The notes below the pieces were generated by a model, which ran no database searches, was not told where the DNA came from, and saw nothing but the letters and a program-made list of their open reading frames with translations. Below, piece after piece: positions 25,099 through 34,481 of a stretch of DNA of 64,000 nt. Every line of letters starts with the position of its first letter. Positions within the stretch are counted from its first letter, which is position 1. A program made the translations under genes and the position numbers. The stretch comes from Paenibacillus_S vulneris (lineage in GTDB: Bacteria > Bacillota > Bacilli > Paenibacillales > NBRC-103111): positions 310,001-374,000 of the forward strand of contig NZ_BAABJG010000029.1 of NCBI RefSeq assembly GCF_039543185.1, given 5' to 3'.

Positions 25099-26355
25099 TT
25101 GGACATTATTGCCGTACGACGTGATTTGCATGAACATCCCGAGGTCGGATTTACCGAATTCCGCACCGCCTCCAAGGTTGTGGAGATGCTGACCGCATGG
25201 GGTTATGAAGTGATCTATGGACAAGATGCGCTGGATGGTCCGTCCCGCCGGGGACTTCCGTCAGACAACCTGCTGGAAGAAGCTTATGAGAGAGCGCTGC
25301 GTGACGGAGCAAATCCGGATATCGCAGCGCGAATGAGAGGCGGCTATACGGCTGTCATCGGGATTAAGAAAGGGCGTGCACCGGGACCGACAGTAGCCTT
25401 CCGGTTTGATATGGACGCTTTGCCGATTCGGGAAAGCGATGAGGAAAGCCACTTTCCTCAAGCGAACGGCTTCCGCTCCAAGTATGAAGGCAATATGCAT
25501 GCCTGTGCCCACGACGGCCATACGACCATCGGTCTGGGACTGGCAGAGAAGCTGGCCGACGGCGATTTCTCCGGTACGGTGAAGCTCATATTCCAACCGG
25601 CTGAAGAAGGGGTTCGCGGTGCTTATTCCATCGTGCAAAAAGGGCATCTGGATGACGTCAATTATTTATTTTGTCACCATCTGGGCACGGATGTGCCTAC
25701 AGGGGAGATGCACGGCGGCTCCTACGGCTTCCTGGCAAGCACCAAGCTGGCCGCGCATTTCTATGGCACAGCTTCCCATGCGGGAGCTACTCCGGAGCAG
25801 GGCCGCAACGCGCTGCTTGGCGCAGCAACAGCAACCCTGAACATCCATGCGCTGCCTCGGTTCAGCACGGGCTCGACACGCATTAACGTCGGAGTGCTGC
25901 AGAGCGGGACGGCGGCCAATATCGTTCCCGAGTATGCCAAAATGATCATCGAAACCCGCTCCATCTCCGAGGAAACGAACAGCGAGCTGGAGCGCCGGGT
26001 TCGCAATATTATTGCGAGCAGTGCGGCCATGCATGAGCTGACCTATAAGATAGAGGTCATCGGCGCGGCGATTCCGATCGTCTGCGATGAAGAGCTGGTT
26101 ACACTGGCGATGGAGGAAGCGCGGCAAGTGGAGGGCTTTACTTCCATTAAAACAGGGGAGCCAAGCTCGGCCGGAAGCGAGGATGCCAGCTTCATGATCC
26201 GCAGGGTGCAGGAGCTGGGCGGCAAGGGAACGTACATGATCATCGGTTCGAATTTGCCGGCTCCGCATCATCATCCGAAGTTCGATATCGAGGAGGAAGT
26301 GCTTCCCTGGGGCATTGAGCTGCTGAACCGGATCGCCAGAAGAGTTTTGAAATAA
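25099..26355 (+). CDS. M20 amidohydrolase, AbgA-like
   Basis: 418 residues from a TTG start (AAGGAG nine bases upstream). M20 metallopeptidase fold: metal ligands in ACAHDGH (about 137), the catalytic/metal acid pair in FQPAEEG, an insertion dimerisation domain (about 210-320), and the C-terminal HHHPKFD ligand. It resembles AbgA, one subunit of p-aminobenzoyl-glutamate hydrolase, more than indole-acetyl-amino-acid hydrolases because it follows abgT and has a long N-terminal loop. 45 bases after the transporter, so co-transcribed. Confidence 0.87.
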   Translation: MDIIAVRRDLHEHPEVGFTEFRTASKVVEMLTAWGYEVIYGQDALDGPSRRGLPSDNLLEEAYERALRDGANPDIAARMRGGYTAVIGIKKGRAPGPTVAFRFDMDALPIRESDEESHFPQANGFRSKYEGNMHACAHDGHTTIGLGLAEKLADGDFSGTVKLIFQPAEEGVRGAYSIVQKGHLDDVNYLFCHHLGTDVPTGEMHGGSYGFLASTKLAAHFYGTASHAGATPEQGRNALLGAATATLNIHALPRFSTGSTRINVGVLQSGTAANIVPEYAKMIIETRSISEETNSELERRVRNIIASSAAMHELTYKIEVIGAAIPIVCDEELVTLAMEEARQVEGFTSIKTGEPSSAGSEDASFMIRRVQELGGKGTYMIIGSNLPAPHHHPKFDIEEEVLPWGIELLNRIARRVLK

Positions 26356-26391
26356 ATTCATGTTGTAAAGGATTCAATCAACTTCGCAGAA

Positions 26392-26428
26392 AGGGGCTCT
26401 CCTCGGATAAGGAGGAGCCTCTTTTTTC
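26392..26428 (+). terminator. Terminator after the AbgA-like gene
   Basis: AGGGGCTC / AGCCTCT-type G-C-rich stem with inner CCTC/GAGG, followed by TTTTTT. Confidence 0.85.
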
Positions 26429-26522
26429 TTCACGCCCCATCCTTTAAATGAAAGGGACTCTGTAAAGCCAGCAACTCCAGTCGCCCCCCCTAGCTTCTCC
26501 TTTTCCCGAATACGGGGGAACT

Positions 26523-26531
26523 TGCTATAAT
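26523..26531 (+). promoter_or_regulatory. Extended -10 promoter of the regulator gene
   Basis: TGCTATAAT has the TGn extension directly before a consensus TATAAT, which explains the absence of a good -35. Confidence 0.6.
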
Positions 26532-26571
26532 AGAATCATCTTCTAGCTGAACTAAAGAAGGAGCAAGAGCA

Positions 26572-27888
26572 GTGATGTATAAATTCGGCGTTGTAGGACC
26601 CGTTCCATCCGTTGAGAAAATATTGGACGTTTCCAAGGAAAGTCCATACGAAATTGAATTTATTCCGCTTCCTTACGAAAACCCGCAGGAAGTGAAGGCT
26701 ATCATAGAGCAGCATCGGCATGAGGTGCACGGCTGGTTCTTCTCCGGTCCCATACCGTATCTCCGGTCCAAGGAATTGCTCCATACCGATGCGAACGTCG
26801 TTTATTGCAAGCCTACCGGGGCGAGCCTGTTCAAGAGCTTGCTGGAGCTGTCCCTCTATCGCCGTGAGGTATCCACACGGATCTCCATTGATATGATCTA
26901 TACGGAGGATCTCGATTTACAGGAATCGTTATTGGAAGCGGGCTTTCCGATGGAGCAGACCTATATTAAAATGTTCGATCAGCATACGGATCCGGATGAG
27001 CTGGTTGAGTACCATCTCAAGCTGTGGAGAGAAGGGAAAATCGACGGTGCCCTAACATGCATGACCTATGTGTATCAGGCATTGCAGGGACAAGACTTCC
27101 CGGTATACCGTATCGGGATGACGCAGCAGGACATTCGCCTGGCTGTCAAAATGATCCATGAGCAGGCTAAAAGCTCCTTTTTTAAAGATACCCAGATCGG
27201 TGTAGAAATCATTGAAATCGATCAGTTCGACCAGATCTCCGAGAAATCCGGCACTCGTTATCATCTGCAGCATCTGGAGCTGAAGATCAAGCATGCGCTG
27301 CTGCTGCTCTGCGAGAGAATCGACGGCTCCCTGCTTGAGAACGGCAACGGGAGATATCAAATATTCAGCTCCCGCGGGGCTATCGAGCGGGAACTGGAGA
27401 TGCTGAGGGAGACGGTGAAGCATCTGTCTCTGGAGGCTAACGTTCCGGTAGCCGTAGGCATCGGCTTCGGCACTACGGCCTTTTCGGCCGAGAACCATGC
27501 GCGCAGGGCGGTGCAGCATGCCAAGGAGAAGGAAGACAGAGGCATTGTCATCGTGCAGGAGAACGGGGTTATAGTCGAAGCCGCAGGAGAAGAGGAAGAG
27601 CTCACGTATGCTTACCGCACCAATAACAAGGAGCTGCTGGAAAAGCTGGCCCAGGCAAACATCAGCGCCAAGACATACAACAAGATCGAAGCGCTTGTGC
27701 AGCGTATGGGCTGGGACGGGTTCACAACCGCAAGCCTGGCCTCTCATTTGTCCATGACAATACGCAACGCGCAGCGGATTATGGGAAGCCTGGTCGAATA
27801 CGGGCTTGCCGAGGTCGGCGGCGAGGAGCTTCATTCGGTACGCGGGAGACCAAGCAAAATATACCGCCTAACCTCCGGATTGAAATAA
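26572..27888 (+). CDS. Transcriptional regulator with possible GTP-cyclohydrolase-III/GGDEF-like domain and C-terminal winged helix
   Basis: 438 residues (GTG at 26572, or ATG at 26575, behind AAGGAG). Residues 1-200 look like a PrpR-N/periplasmic-binding-like sensory part. Residues about 220-350 include VPVAVGIGFGTTAFSAENH followed by ARRAVQHAKE, a pattern of GGDEF/cyclohydrolase-III-type folds, though without a GGDEF active site. Residues 370-438 form a winged helix (GFTTASLASHLSMTIRNAQR, SVRGRPSKIYRL). It sits between the AbgA-like and AbgB-like genes and presumably controls them. Domain assignment is by pattern, not by search. Confidence 0.7.
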   Translation: MMYKFGVVGPVPSVEKILDVSKESPYEIEFIPLPYENPQEVKAIIEQHRHEVHGWFFSGPIPYLRSKELLHTDANVVYCKPTGASLFKSLLELSLYRREVSTRISIDMIYTEDLDLQESLLEAGFPMEQTYIKMFDQHTDPDELVEYHLKLWREGKIDGALTCMTYVYQALQGQDFPVYRIGMTQQDIRLAVKMIHEQAKSSFFKDTQIGVEIIEIDQFDQISEKSGTRYHLQHLELKIKHALLLLCERIDGSLLENGNGRYQIFSSRGAIERELEMLRETVKHLSLEANVPVAVGIGFGTTAFSAENHARRAVQHAKEKEDRGIVIVQENGVIVEAAGEEEELTYAYRTNNKELLEKLAQANISAKTYNKIEALVQRMGWDGFTTASLASHLSMTIRNAQRIMGSLVEYGLAEVGGEELHSVRGRPSKIYRLTSGLK

Positions 27889-27909
27889 ACGGTAAGAAGT
27901 CCTATAATA
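27880..27909 (+). promoter_or_regulatory. SigA promoter of the AbgB-like gene
   Basis: TTGAAA (27880-27885), 18-base spacer, TATAAT (27904-27909). The -35 overlaps the last codons of the regulator gene. Confidence 0.75.
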
Positions 27910-27960
27910 TTAATAAGCGCAACTTTCGTTAATTATTCGTTTATTAAATGTGAGGGACTG

Positions 27961-29370
27961 ATGAAGATGAAGCCAACAGAACGGCTTTCAGCCATTATCG
28001 AGCAGAAGAGAGAAACCTTCATTCATCTCAGTGACTGTATTTGGGATTACGCGGAAACCCGCTTCGAGGAATTCCGCTCTGCGGAGCTGCTCTGTCAAGC
28101 ATTAGAGCAAGAAGGCTTCACCGTGGAGAGAGGGGCTGGAGGCATTCCTACCGCTTTTGTCGGAAGTTATGGAAGCGGTTATCCTGTCGTTGGGCTACTG
28201 GGCGAATTCGATGCGCTGTCCGGCCTAAGCCAGAAGAAAGCGACGCCTGAGGCGGAGCCGATCGTCCCGGGAGGCAACGGGCACGGATGCGGGCATAACC
28301 TGCTTGGTACCGGCTCTCTGGCCGCAGCCGTTGCTCTGAAGCAGTATATGGAGGAGAACGGCATTCCGGGCACCATTCGCTATTACGGCTGCCCGGGTGA
28401 AGAGGGCGGCTCCGGCAAAGCCTTTATGGCGAGAGAAGGGTTGTTTGACGACGTCGATTTTGCCATCAGCTGGCATCCTATGGACTATAACAGCATCATG
28501 TCGGTCAGCTCCTTGGCGAACTATCAGGTCTATTATAAGTTTAAAGGCAGAAGCGCGCACGCGGCCGCTAGTCCACATCTGGGACGAAGCGCTCTCGACG
28601 CGGTCGAGCTGATGAATATCGGTGTGAACTATTTGCGCGAGCATATTATCCAAGAGGCTAGAGTTCACTACGCTATTACCAACAGTGGGGGTCATTCCCC
28701 GAATGTGGTGCAGGCGAATGCGGAGGTGCTGTATTTGATCCGCGCACCGCAAATTGGGCAGGCCAAAGAGATTTTTGACCGGGTCAGCGATATAGCCCGC
28801 GGCGCGGCCCTGATGACCGGCACGGAAGTGAGCATTGTATTCGACAAAGCCTGCTCGAACCTCGTGCCGAATACGGTCACGGAGCAGGTCATGTACGAGC
28901 AGTTCACAGAGCTCGGAGTTCCGGCGCATGACGAGGCGGAGCTGGAGCTGGCGCGGCAGGTAAAGGCGACCTTATCGGAGGCGGAGATTAGCAGTGCGCC
29001 AAACATTCCTGCGGGAATGAGAGATCGTGCGATGGCGGACCGCTTGAATCCTTATACGGGAACGCTGCCGCTGTACGGTTCAACGGACGTAGGGGATGTG
29101 AGCTGGATTACGCCGACGGCTCAATGCACGACCGCGTGCTTCGTTGTCGGCTCGCCGCCGCATACGTGGCAGTGGGTAACGCTGGGGGCTACCTCCATCG
29201 CTCATAAAGGCATGCTGCATGCCGGCAAGGTCATGGCGGCTACAGCCATGAAGATGATTCAAAATCCGGAGCTCATCGAGCAAGCGAAGCAGGAGCTGAA
29301 GGATCGTCTGCAAGGAAACACTTATCAATGTCCTATTCCTAAGGATGTCGTCGCATCCGCCAGGAAATAA
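27961..29370 (+). CDS. M20 amidohydrolase, AbgB-like
   Basis: 469 residues. M20 fold with metal-binding GLLGEFDAL, GCGHNLLGTG (about 110) and CPGEEGGSGKA, and late histidines in the VGSPPHTWQW segment. Length and the long G-H-G-C-G-H-N motif match AbgB, the larger subunit of p-aminobenzoyl-glutamate hydrolase. With the AbgT and AbgA relatives upstream it completes a salvage set for folate breakdown products, but dipeptide or acyl-amino-acid substrates are also possible. The ribosome site is weak (GAGGG). Ends at a strong terminator. Confidence 0.88.
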   Translation: MKMKPTERLSAIIEQKRETFIHLSDCIWDYAETRFEEFRSAELLCQALEQEGFTVERGAGGIPTAFVGSYGSGYPVVGLLGEFDALSGLSQKKATPEAEPIVPGGNGHGCGHNLLGTGSLAAAVALKQYMEENGIPGTIRYYGCPGEEGGSGKAFMAREGLFDDVDFAISWHPMDYNSIMSVSSLANYQVYYKFKGRSAHAAASPHLGRSALDAVELMNIGVNYLREHIIQEARVHYAITNSGGHSPNVVQANAEVLYLIRAPQIGQAKEIFDRVSDIARGAALMTGTEVSIVFDKACSNLVPNTVTEQVMYEQFTELGVPAHDEAELELARQVKATLSEAEISSAPNIPAGMRDRAMADRLNPYTGTLPLYGSTDVGDVSWITPTAQCTTACFVVGSPPHTWQWVTLGATSIAHKGMLHAGKVMAATAMKMIQNPELIEQAKQELKDRLQGNTYQCPIPKDVVASARK

Positions 29371-29385
29371 TTCATTCACGACGTT

Positions 29386-29432
29386 AAGAGTCGCTGGAGC
29401 CTGTGTTACAGGCAGCCGGCGGCTCTTTATTT
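29386..29432 (+). terminator. Terminator after the AbgB-like gene
   Basis: Long hairpin AAGAGTCGCTGG / CAGCCGGCGGCTCTT with inner CCTGT/ACAGG, followed by TATTTTG. Confidence 0.82.
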
Positions 29433-29591
29433 TGCAAAATAAGAGCAACCGAGCAATAAAAGTCAAACGCAATCGGCCCCGCTGCATAAATGTCCTGTTG
29501 ATGGAAAATGAAAAACGTAGTATGAATGAAGAAGAATAAGCTTGATCGATGCAGGAACAATTCTCTGCAAGACAGGAAACGATTGGAGCAG

Positions 29592-30263
29592 ATGAATGTG
29601 AAAAGAATGATATTTCGTGCACAGCTCAGAGAGGGGCAGGAAGAGGCGGGGCTTAAGCAGCTGCTGGAGTCCCAAGCCGCGAGAAGGCTCGTTGATGAAG
29701 GCGCTTTGATGACCATTGCCGCATTTCGCTGGATGAGGAACGTGTTTTTGTATTATGAATGCATTCCGGAAGAAATTCACCCCGACACCCTGTTCCAAGG
29801 TGCGGCTCCCTTTTTGGAGGATTGGCCGGGACAAGAGAGCAAGAGACAATGGATTCCGATGGTCGACGTGTTTCATTTTAACGAGCCGGTAAGCTATGAG
29901 CACTGGATTCGTAAAGCTCCGGTAGAGCGCAGGGCGGGCCGAATCGCACATCTGAAGCCGGAGATGATGGCGAGCTACATTTATTATCATTACCAGCTGC
30001 AGGAGGAGCGGGCTTTCCTGGGTGAAAAGTACGAAATTATCGCCATGCACGAAAACCTGCTCTTCGGCTATCAGGAGTTTCCAAAGGTCGTGGAAGAGCC
30101 GTTGGCTCCTAAGAAATTGAACACGAAAGGCACTCCCGAGAACTGGAACGATTCGCGAATGGACCTTCATTTTCAGGCCTGGGAGGATGGCCATCTGTAC
30201 TTCAAGCATATCGAGCCGATCTTTGCCTATTACTGTGGCGATGAGCATAATGAACGCATATAG
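29592..30263 (+). CDS. Uncharacterised protein co-transcribed with GH28
   Basis: 223 residues from the ATG at 29592 (GGAG nearby upstream). I do not recognise a firm family. The N-terminal 60 residues (KRMIFRAQLREGQEEAGLKQL, FRWMRNVFLYYECI) look like a dimeric ferredoxin-like fold as in rhamnose mutarotases. The remainder is rich in aromatic and charged residues with no transmembrane or signal segment. It ends 15 bases before the GH28 start, so it probably belongs to the same pectin or rhamnogalacturonan pathway. A mutarotase-like role is only a guess. Confidence 0.7.
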   Translation: MNVKRMIFRAQLREGQEEAGLKQLLESQAARRLVDEGALMTIAAFRWMRNVFLYYECIPEEIHPDTLFQGAAPFLEDWPGQESKRQWIPMVDVFHFNEPVSYEHWIRKAPVERRAGRIAHLKPEMMASYIYYHYQLQEERAFLGEKYEIIAMHENLLFGYQEFPKVVEEPLAPKKLNTKGTPENWNDSRMDLHFQAWEDGHLYFKHIEPIFAYYCGDEHNERI

Positions 30264-30278
30264 AGAGGATGAAGCAGC

Positions 30279-31844
30279 GTGATAGTGAATATTAAAGATT
30301 TTGGCGCCGTTGGCGACGGAGTCACTAAAGATACGGCCAGCATACAAGCGGCGATTGATCATTGCTTTGAACAGGGCGGAGGCACGGTAATCGTGCCTAA
30401 GGGAGACTATTTGTCCGGCACGCTGATGATCAAATCGTATGTCAATCTGCATTTGGAGCCGGCCGGGCGAATTGTAAGCAGCATGGAGGAGCAGGATTTC
30501 GTCGCTCCGATGACGGCAGGGTCGGAGGAGCTTTTTTACAGCGAAGGCCAAGGGAAAAATGCGCTGATTTGCGCACGGCACGCCGAGAAGGTATCGATAA
30601 CCGGTCTTGGGACCATTGATGGGCGCGGGGAGCATTTTCTGGAGCCTGAGGATGGGGTGAGCGACTATGTGCTGCTTCCATTGGGAGGGTTCCGCCCCAA
30701 GCTGATCGACTTTGAGGGCTGCACCGACGTGCTGTTCCGGGATGTAACGCTGTATCGCGCATCTTCTTGGGGACTGCATATGACCGGCTGCAACCGCGTC
30801 AATATTAACGGGATTAAGATTCTGGGACAGCAGCGCGGGCCGAACAATGACGGGATCGATCCGGATTGCTGTAAGGACGTGCATATTTCCGACTGCCACA
30901 TTGAGACGGGCGATGATTGCATCGTGGTGAAAACGACGAAGAACGGTGCGGAGCGCTACGGCGCTTGCGAGAATATTACCGTTACCAACTGTACGCTGGT
31001 CACACACGATTCCGCTGTGAAAATCGGGACGGAAACCCACGCCGATATCCGCAATATCGTCGTCCAGAACTGTGTCATCCGCAATTCCAACCGTGGACTC
31101 GGTTTATGGGTTCGCGACGGCGCTACTGTCGAAAATATTTTGTTCTCAAACATCGTCATCGAGACGAGATTGTTCAGTGATGCGGAGGAGACCGAGAGAG
31201 AGCTTCGCTGGTGGGGCAAGGGCGAGCCGATTTTTATTACGGCGGAACGCCGCAATGGTGCACAGCATGCACCGGGTAAAATCCGCAATATCCGCTTTGA
31301 TCACATCACGGTGGAATCCGAAGGCGGCGTCTATCTGGAAGGCTCGGAGGAAAGCGTCATAGAGAACATCTCGATTCGCGGACTCAAACATACGATGAGA
31401 GTGAAAAGCGGCTATCCCGGCGGCCTATTCGACACGCAGCCTTCGGCACGAGGAGTATTTCCGCATCATATTCCGGCCGTGTTCTGCCGTTACGCGAAGA
31501 ATGTATCGCTCGACGATGTGGAGGTCACATGGAATGGCGAGCCGAACGAGCACTGGTCCAATGCGATGTATGGTGAGCATATCGAGCAATTGGCTCTCAA
31601 GGGCTTCCGCGGCAAGGCGGCTAAGGAGGATGTCAGCGCCATTGAACTGAAGGATGTTCAAGAGCTGTCTGTCGAAGGCTGCAAGGCTGAGAGCGGTACA
31701 GCTGCTTTCCTGACATTGGAGCAGGTAAACGCGGACGAGCTGTTCGTCGTCGGCAACGACTTCTCGAAAGTGAGAGAAGCGGTTCGCTTCGCGGACGGGA
31801 CAAGCCCTGAGTATTTCTCAGCGGCGAACCGGATGCCGAAATAG
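30279..31844 (+). CDS. Glycoside hydrolase family 28 (polygalacturonase-like)
   Basis: 521 residues from a GTG start. Right-handed beta-helix with GH28 signatures: FGAVGDGVTKDT at the N terminus, GPNNDGID and TGDDCIVVK supplying the catalytic aspartates (about 190-215), and DSAVKIGTE in place of the usual GHG region. No signal peptide, so it acts in the cytoplasm, probably on imported oligogalacturonides or unsaturated rhamnogalacturonan fragments. A C-terminal beta-helix extension (about 390-521) exceeds the usual catalytic core. Substrate is not resolved. Confidence 0.87.
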   Translation: MIVNIKDFGAVGDGVTKDTASIQAAIDHCFEQGGGTVIVPKGDYLSGTLMIKSYVNLHLEPAGRIVSSMEEQDFVAPMTAGSEELFYSEGQGKNALICARHAEKVSITGLGTIDGRGEHFLEPEDGVSDYVLLPLGGFRPKLIDFEGCTDVLFRDVTLYRASSWGLHMTGCNRVNINGIKILGQQRGPNNDGIDPDCCKDVHISDCHIETGDDCIVVKTTKNGAERYGACENITVTNCTLVTHDSAVKIGTETHADIRNIVVQNCVIRNSNRGLGLWVRDGATVENILFSNIVIETRLFSDAEETERELRWWGKGEPIFITAERRNGAQHAPGKIRNIRFDHITVESEGGVYLEGSEESVIENISIRGLKHTMRVKSGYPGGLFDTQPSARGVFPHHIPAVFCRYAKNVSLDDVEVTWNGEPNEHWSNAMYGEHIEQLALKGFRGKAAKEDVSAIELKDVQELSVEGCKAESGTAAFLTLEQVNADELFVVGNDFSKVREAVRFADGTSPEYFSAANRMPK

Positions 31845-31857
31845 CATGAAACAACTT

Positions 31858-31886
31858 GAGCACACCTCATATAAAGGTGTGCTTAT
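31858..31886. terminator. Terminator between GH28 and flavoprotein genes
   Basis: CACACCT (31861-31867) pairs with AGGTGTG (31875-31881), then TTATTG; it lies between convergent genes. Confidence 0.75.
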
Positions 31887-31892
31887 TGCATT

Positions 31893-33164
31893 TTATCGGG
31901 ATTCATTCAGCGATTCCGCCGCACTCTTACCCGCCGTATACCCCGTCGTAAAAGCCGCAGTAATGTTGTAGCCGCCTGTATAGCCGTGAATGTCGAGTAT
32001 TTCCCCGCAAAAGAACAAGCCTGTGACCAGCTTGGACTGCATCGTCTTCGGGTCGACTTCCTTCAAGCTCACTCCCCCGCCGGTAACGAAAGCTTCTTCT
32101 ATGGAAAGGGTCCCATTCACCTCGATAGGGAATGCCTTTAACAGCTGGGCCAGCTCCATCCAGGGCTGCTTAGGAATGTTATCGAAGGTGACGTCCTCGG
32201 CTATACCCGCTTTATTCAGTAGGATAGGGAGAAGCCGCTCGGAGATTGCGTTTTTCAGCACATTCTTGATCTGCTTCTTGGGGTCTGCTTTAGCCAGAGA
32301 CAGAGTATAGCTGTACACTTCATCAGCGCCCAGCTCGGGAAATAAGTCCAATGTCATCTTCACCGTCGGGACATTGAACTGCTTCAGCGCTTTGACGACA
32401 AACTGGCTGCAGCGCAGGACAGCAGGGCCGGAGAGGCCGAAATGGGTAAAGATCATGTCGCCTTCGTGCTCGATCAGCTTCTTCCCCTTCGGGTTCCATA
32501 CCGACAGCGTGATATTGCGCAGGGACAGCCCTTGCAGCTCCTTGCTGCGAATGAAGGGCTCTTTGGACGTCACCGGCACCTCGGTCGGATACAGCTCGGT
32601 GATCGTATGACCTCCTGCCTCTGCCCAAGCATAACCGTCACCGGTGGAGCCTGTGTGAGGTACCGATTTGCCACCAGTAGCAATAATCACCGCACTGGAT
32701 TCGACACGTCGTCCGTCCTGCAATTCTACGCCGGCGACCCGATCCCCTCTGTACAGCACTTGTCGAACCGGACTATGAACGCGGATATCCACGCCCAGGC
32801 TGCGCACCTTGCCCACCAATGCAACGACAACCGTCTTGGCCTTGTCGGACACCGGGAACATACGGCCGCGATCCTCCTCCTTAAGCCGAATCCCGAGCCC
32901 TTCGAAAAAGGCGATGATATCCTTGTTGCTGAACTGAGCGAATGCGCTGTACAGGAAGCGCCCGTTGCCGGGAATATGTCGAATCAGCTCGTCCAGCTCC
33001 TTGGCATTCGTTACGTTGCACCTTCCGCCTCCGGAAATGCCGAGCTTGCGCCCGAGCTTATCTCCTTTATCGATGAGCAGCACCTTGGCTCCATGGGAAG
33101 CGGCGGCAATACAGGACATGAGGCCGGAAGGACCGCCTCCGATTACGATAACATCATAGGACAT
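31893..33164 (-). CDS. HI0933-family FAD-dependent oxidoreductase
   Basis: 423 residues. N-terminal Rossmann motif GGGPSGLMSCIAAASHG binds FAD. GGGRCNVTN and ATGGKSVPHTGSTGDGY are hallmark segments of the HI0933/YhiN family, and the C terminus has GLFFCGEILDIHGYTGGYN. These flavoproteins are annotated as aminoacetone oxidase-like or tRNA-modification related; the reaction is not known. An AAGGAG precedes the ATG at a longish 12 bases. Transcribed alone, convergent with GH28. Confidence 0.9.
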   Translation of the reverse strand: MSYDVIVIGGGPSGLMSCIAAASHGAKVLLIDKGDKLGRKLGISGGGRCNVTNAKELDELIRHIPGNGRFLYSAFAQFSNKDIIAFFEGLGIRLKEEDRGRMFPVSDKAKTVVVALVGKVRSLGVDIRVHSPVRQVLYRGDRVAGVELQDGRRVESSAVIIATGGKSVPHTGSTGDGYAWAEAGGHTITELYPTEVPVTSKEPFIRSKELQGLSLRNITLSVWNPKGKKLIEHEGDMIFTHFGLSGPAVLRCSQFVVKALKQFNVPTVKMTLDLFPELGADEVYSYTLSLAKADPKKQIKNVLKNAISERLLPILLNKAGIAEDVTFDNIPKQPWMELAQLLKAFPIEVNGTLSIEEAFVTGGGVSLKEVDPKTMQSKLVTGLFFCGEILDIHGYTGGYNITAAFTTGYTAGKSAAESLNESR

Positions 33165-33475
33165 AATGATTTGAAGCTCCTTGCATTTAGAATATATTTC
33201 GACCCTTAACCCTACGGGGTGGGGTGCATGTCACTTGAGTGTGTGACCAAAAGGATAGCTTTGCTTCCAACAAACTACTTGCTTAACGCCTAAACGTTCA
33301 GCATCACCTGGAATACCTCCAATCAACGTCATTCCCATTGTACGCTTTTTCCAGCCCAATGCAAAGGATGGCCCTGATTGCATTAATATCCCAATCTACC
33401 CAACAATTCCACGGTCTTTGCCGGCAAAAGAAAAGCCATAATAACCTTACCATGTAGGGAATTGGAGGACCTGCC
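33165..33475. other. Divergent gap between flavoprotein and deacetylase genes
   Basis: 311 bases. A perfect 12-bp palindrome TTTGCCGGCAAA (33417-33428) lies about 50 bases before the deacetylase start and may be an operator. I see no gene in it. Confidence 0.4.
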
Positions 33476-34432
33476 ATGAAGCAGCGGAACGGAATCCTAT
33501 GGTCGATTTTAGCCGGGTGTATCGCCATTTCGTTAATTTGGACCTTGTGGCTGCCTAACCTCTCTCATCAGGGAAAGCTTGGCTCGAACAACGCGGCAAA
33601 GGAAGAGCATCCGGCTCATTCCAATGAACTGGCTGCCGGGCTTGTCAGCCCAAAATCGGCTATGGCACCTATCCCGGACTACGATAAAGAAGAGGAACGC
33701 GTGACGACACAGCTGAGCCTCCAAGGAAACGAGACAAGGGCGCATTCTGAAGCGGCTGTCCCCTCGTCCCAAGCGAAGGATGCCCAAGGAAAGCCCGGGA
33801 AGGTGGCCTATTTGACGTTCGATGATGGCCCGTCCCGCAATACGGAGCGGATTTTACAAATATTAAGCGAACACGATGTCAAAGCGACTTTTTTTATTAC
33901 CGGCCGCGCAGCCGAGCATTACCTTCCTACCCTGAAACACACCGTCCAAATGGGACACACATTAGGGAACCATACGTTTTCTCACGACTACCAGCGCATT
34001 TATACCTCCGTAGAGGCCTTCAAAGCCGATGCAGATCGATTGAATCGCTTTTTAAAAGATCGGGTAGGGGTTGAAACCGATTTGCTCCGTTTTCCCGGCG
34101 GGTCGAATAATCGGCTTAGCTGGCGGTTCGGAGGTCGAAAGGTGATGAATGCTATTACCCGGGAAATGTCGAAAAATGGATATCAATATTTCGATTGGAA
34201 CGTGAGTTCCACGGATGCGGCTGCCGTCGTTCAACCCAAAGAGGAGATTATTAATGCCGTTAAAGGCAATAGTGCGGGCAAGGATCGGATCATTGTCCTG
34301 ATGCATGATATGGATGTGAAAACGACAACGGTCGAAGCTCTTCCCGAGATCATCCTCTATTTGAAGCAGCAGGGATACCAATTCGATGTGCTCAGCAAGC
34401 ATTCATTTACATTCCAATTTTTGAAGCTTTGA
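33476..34432 (+). CDS. Membrane-anchored polysaccharide deacetylase (CE4)
   Basis: 318 residues. Signal-anchor helix about 8-26, a low-complexity linker (30-105), then a NodB/CE4 domain. Catalytic motifs are complete: TFDDGP with D116/D117, HTFSHDY with H166 and H170 (metal site), RFPGGSNN, DWNV and LMHD. It removes N-acetyl groups from peptidoglycan or another wall glycan outside the membrane. GGAGGACCTGCC precedes the ATG. PdaA/PgdA-like; the target polymer is not resolved. Confidence 0.9.
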   Translation: MKQRNGILWSILAGCIAISLIWTLWLPNLSHQGKLGSNNAAKEEHPAHSNELAAGLVSPKSAMAPIPDYDKEEERVTTQLSLQGNETRAHSEAAVPSSQAKDAQGKPGKVAYLTFDDGPSRNTERILQILSEHDVKATFFITGRAAEHYLPTLKHTVQMGHTLGNHTFSHDYQRIYTSVEAFKADADRLNRFLKDRVGVETDLLRFPGGSNNRLSWRFGGRKVMNAITREMSKNGYQYFDWNVSSTDAAAVVQPKEEIINAVKGNSAGKDRIIVLMHDMDVKTTTVEALPEIILYLKQQGYQFDVLSKHSFTFQFLKL

Positions 34433-34481
34433 GTTAATTTCATGCGGAGAAACATAATAACAGGGAAAGGAGCTGGTCATT

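Noticed and set aside
33304..33528. 74-codon minus-strand frame overlapping the deacetylase start
   Set aside because: Overlaps the true start and ribosome site of the CE4 gene; no protein pattern.
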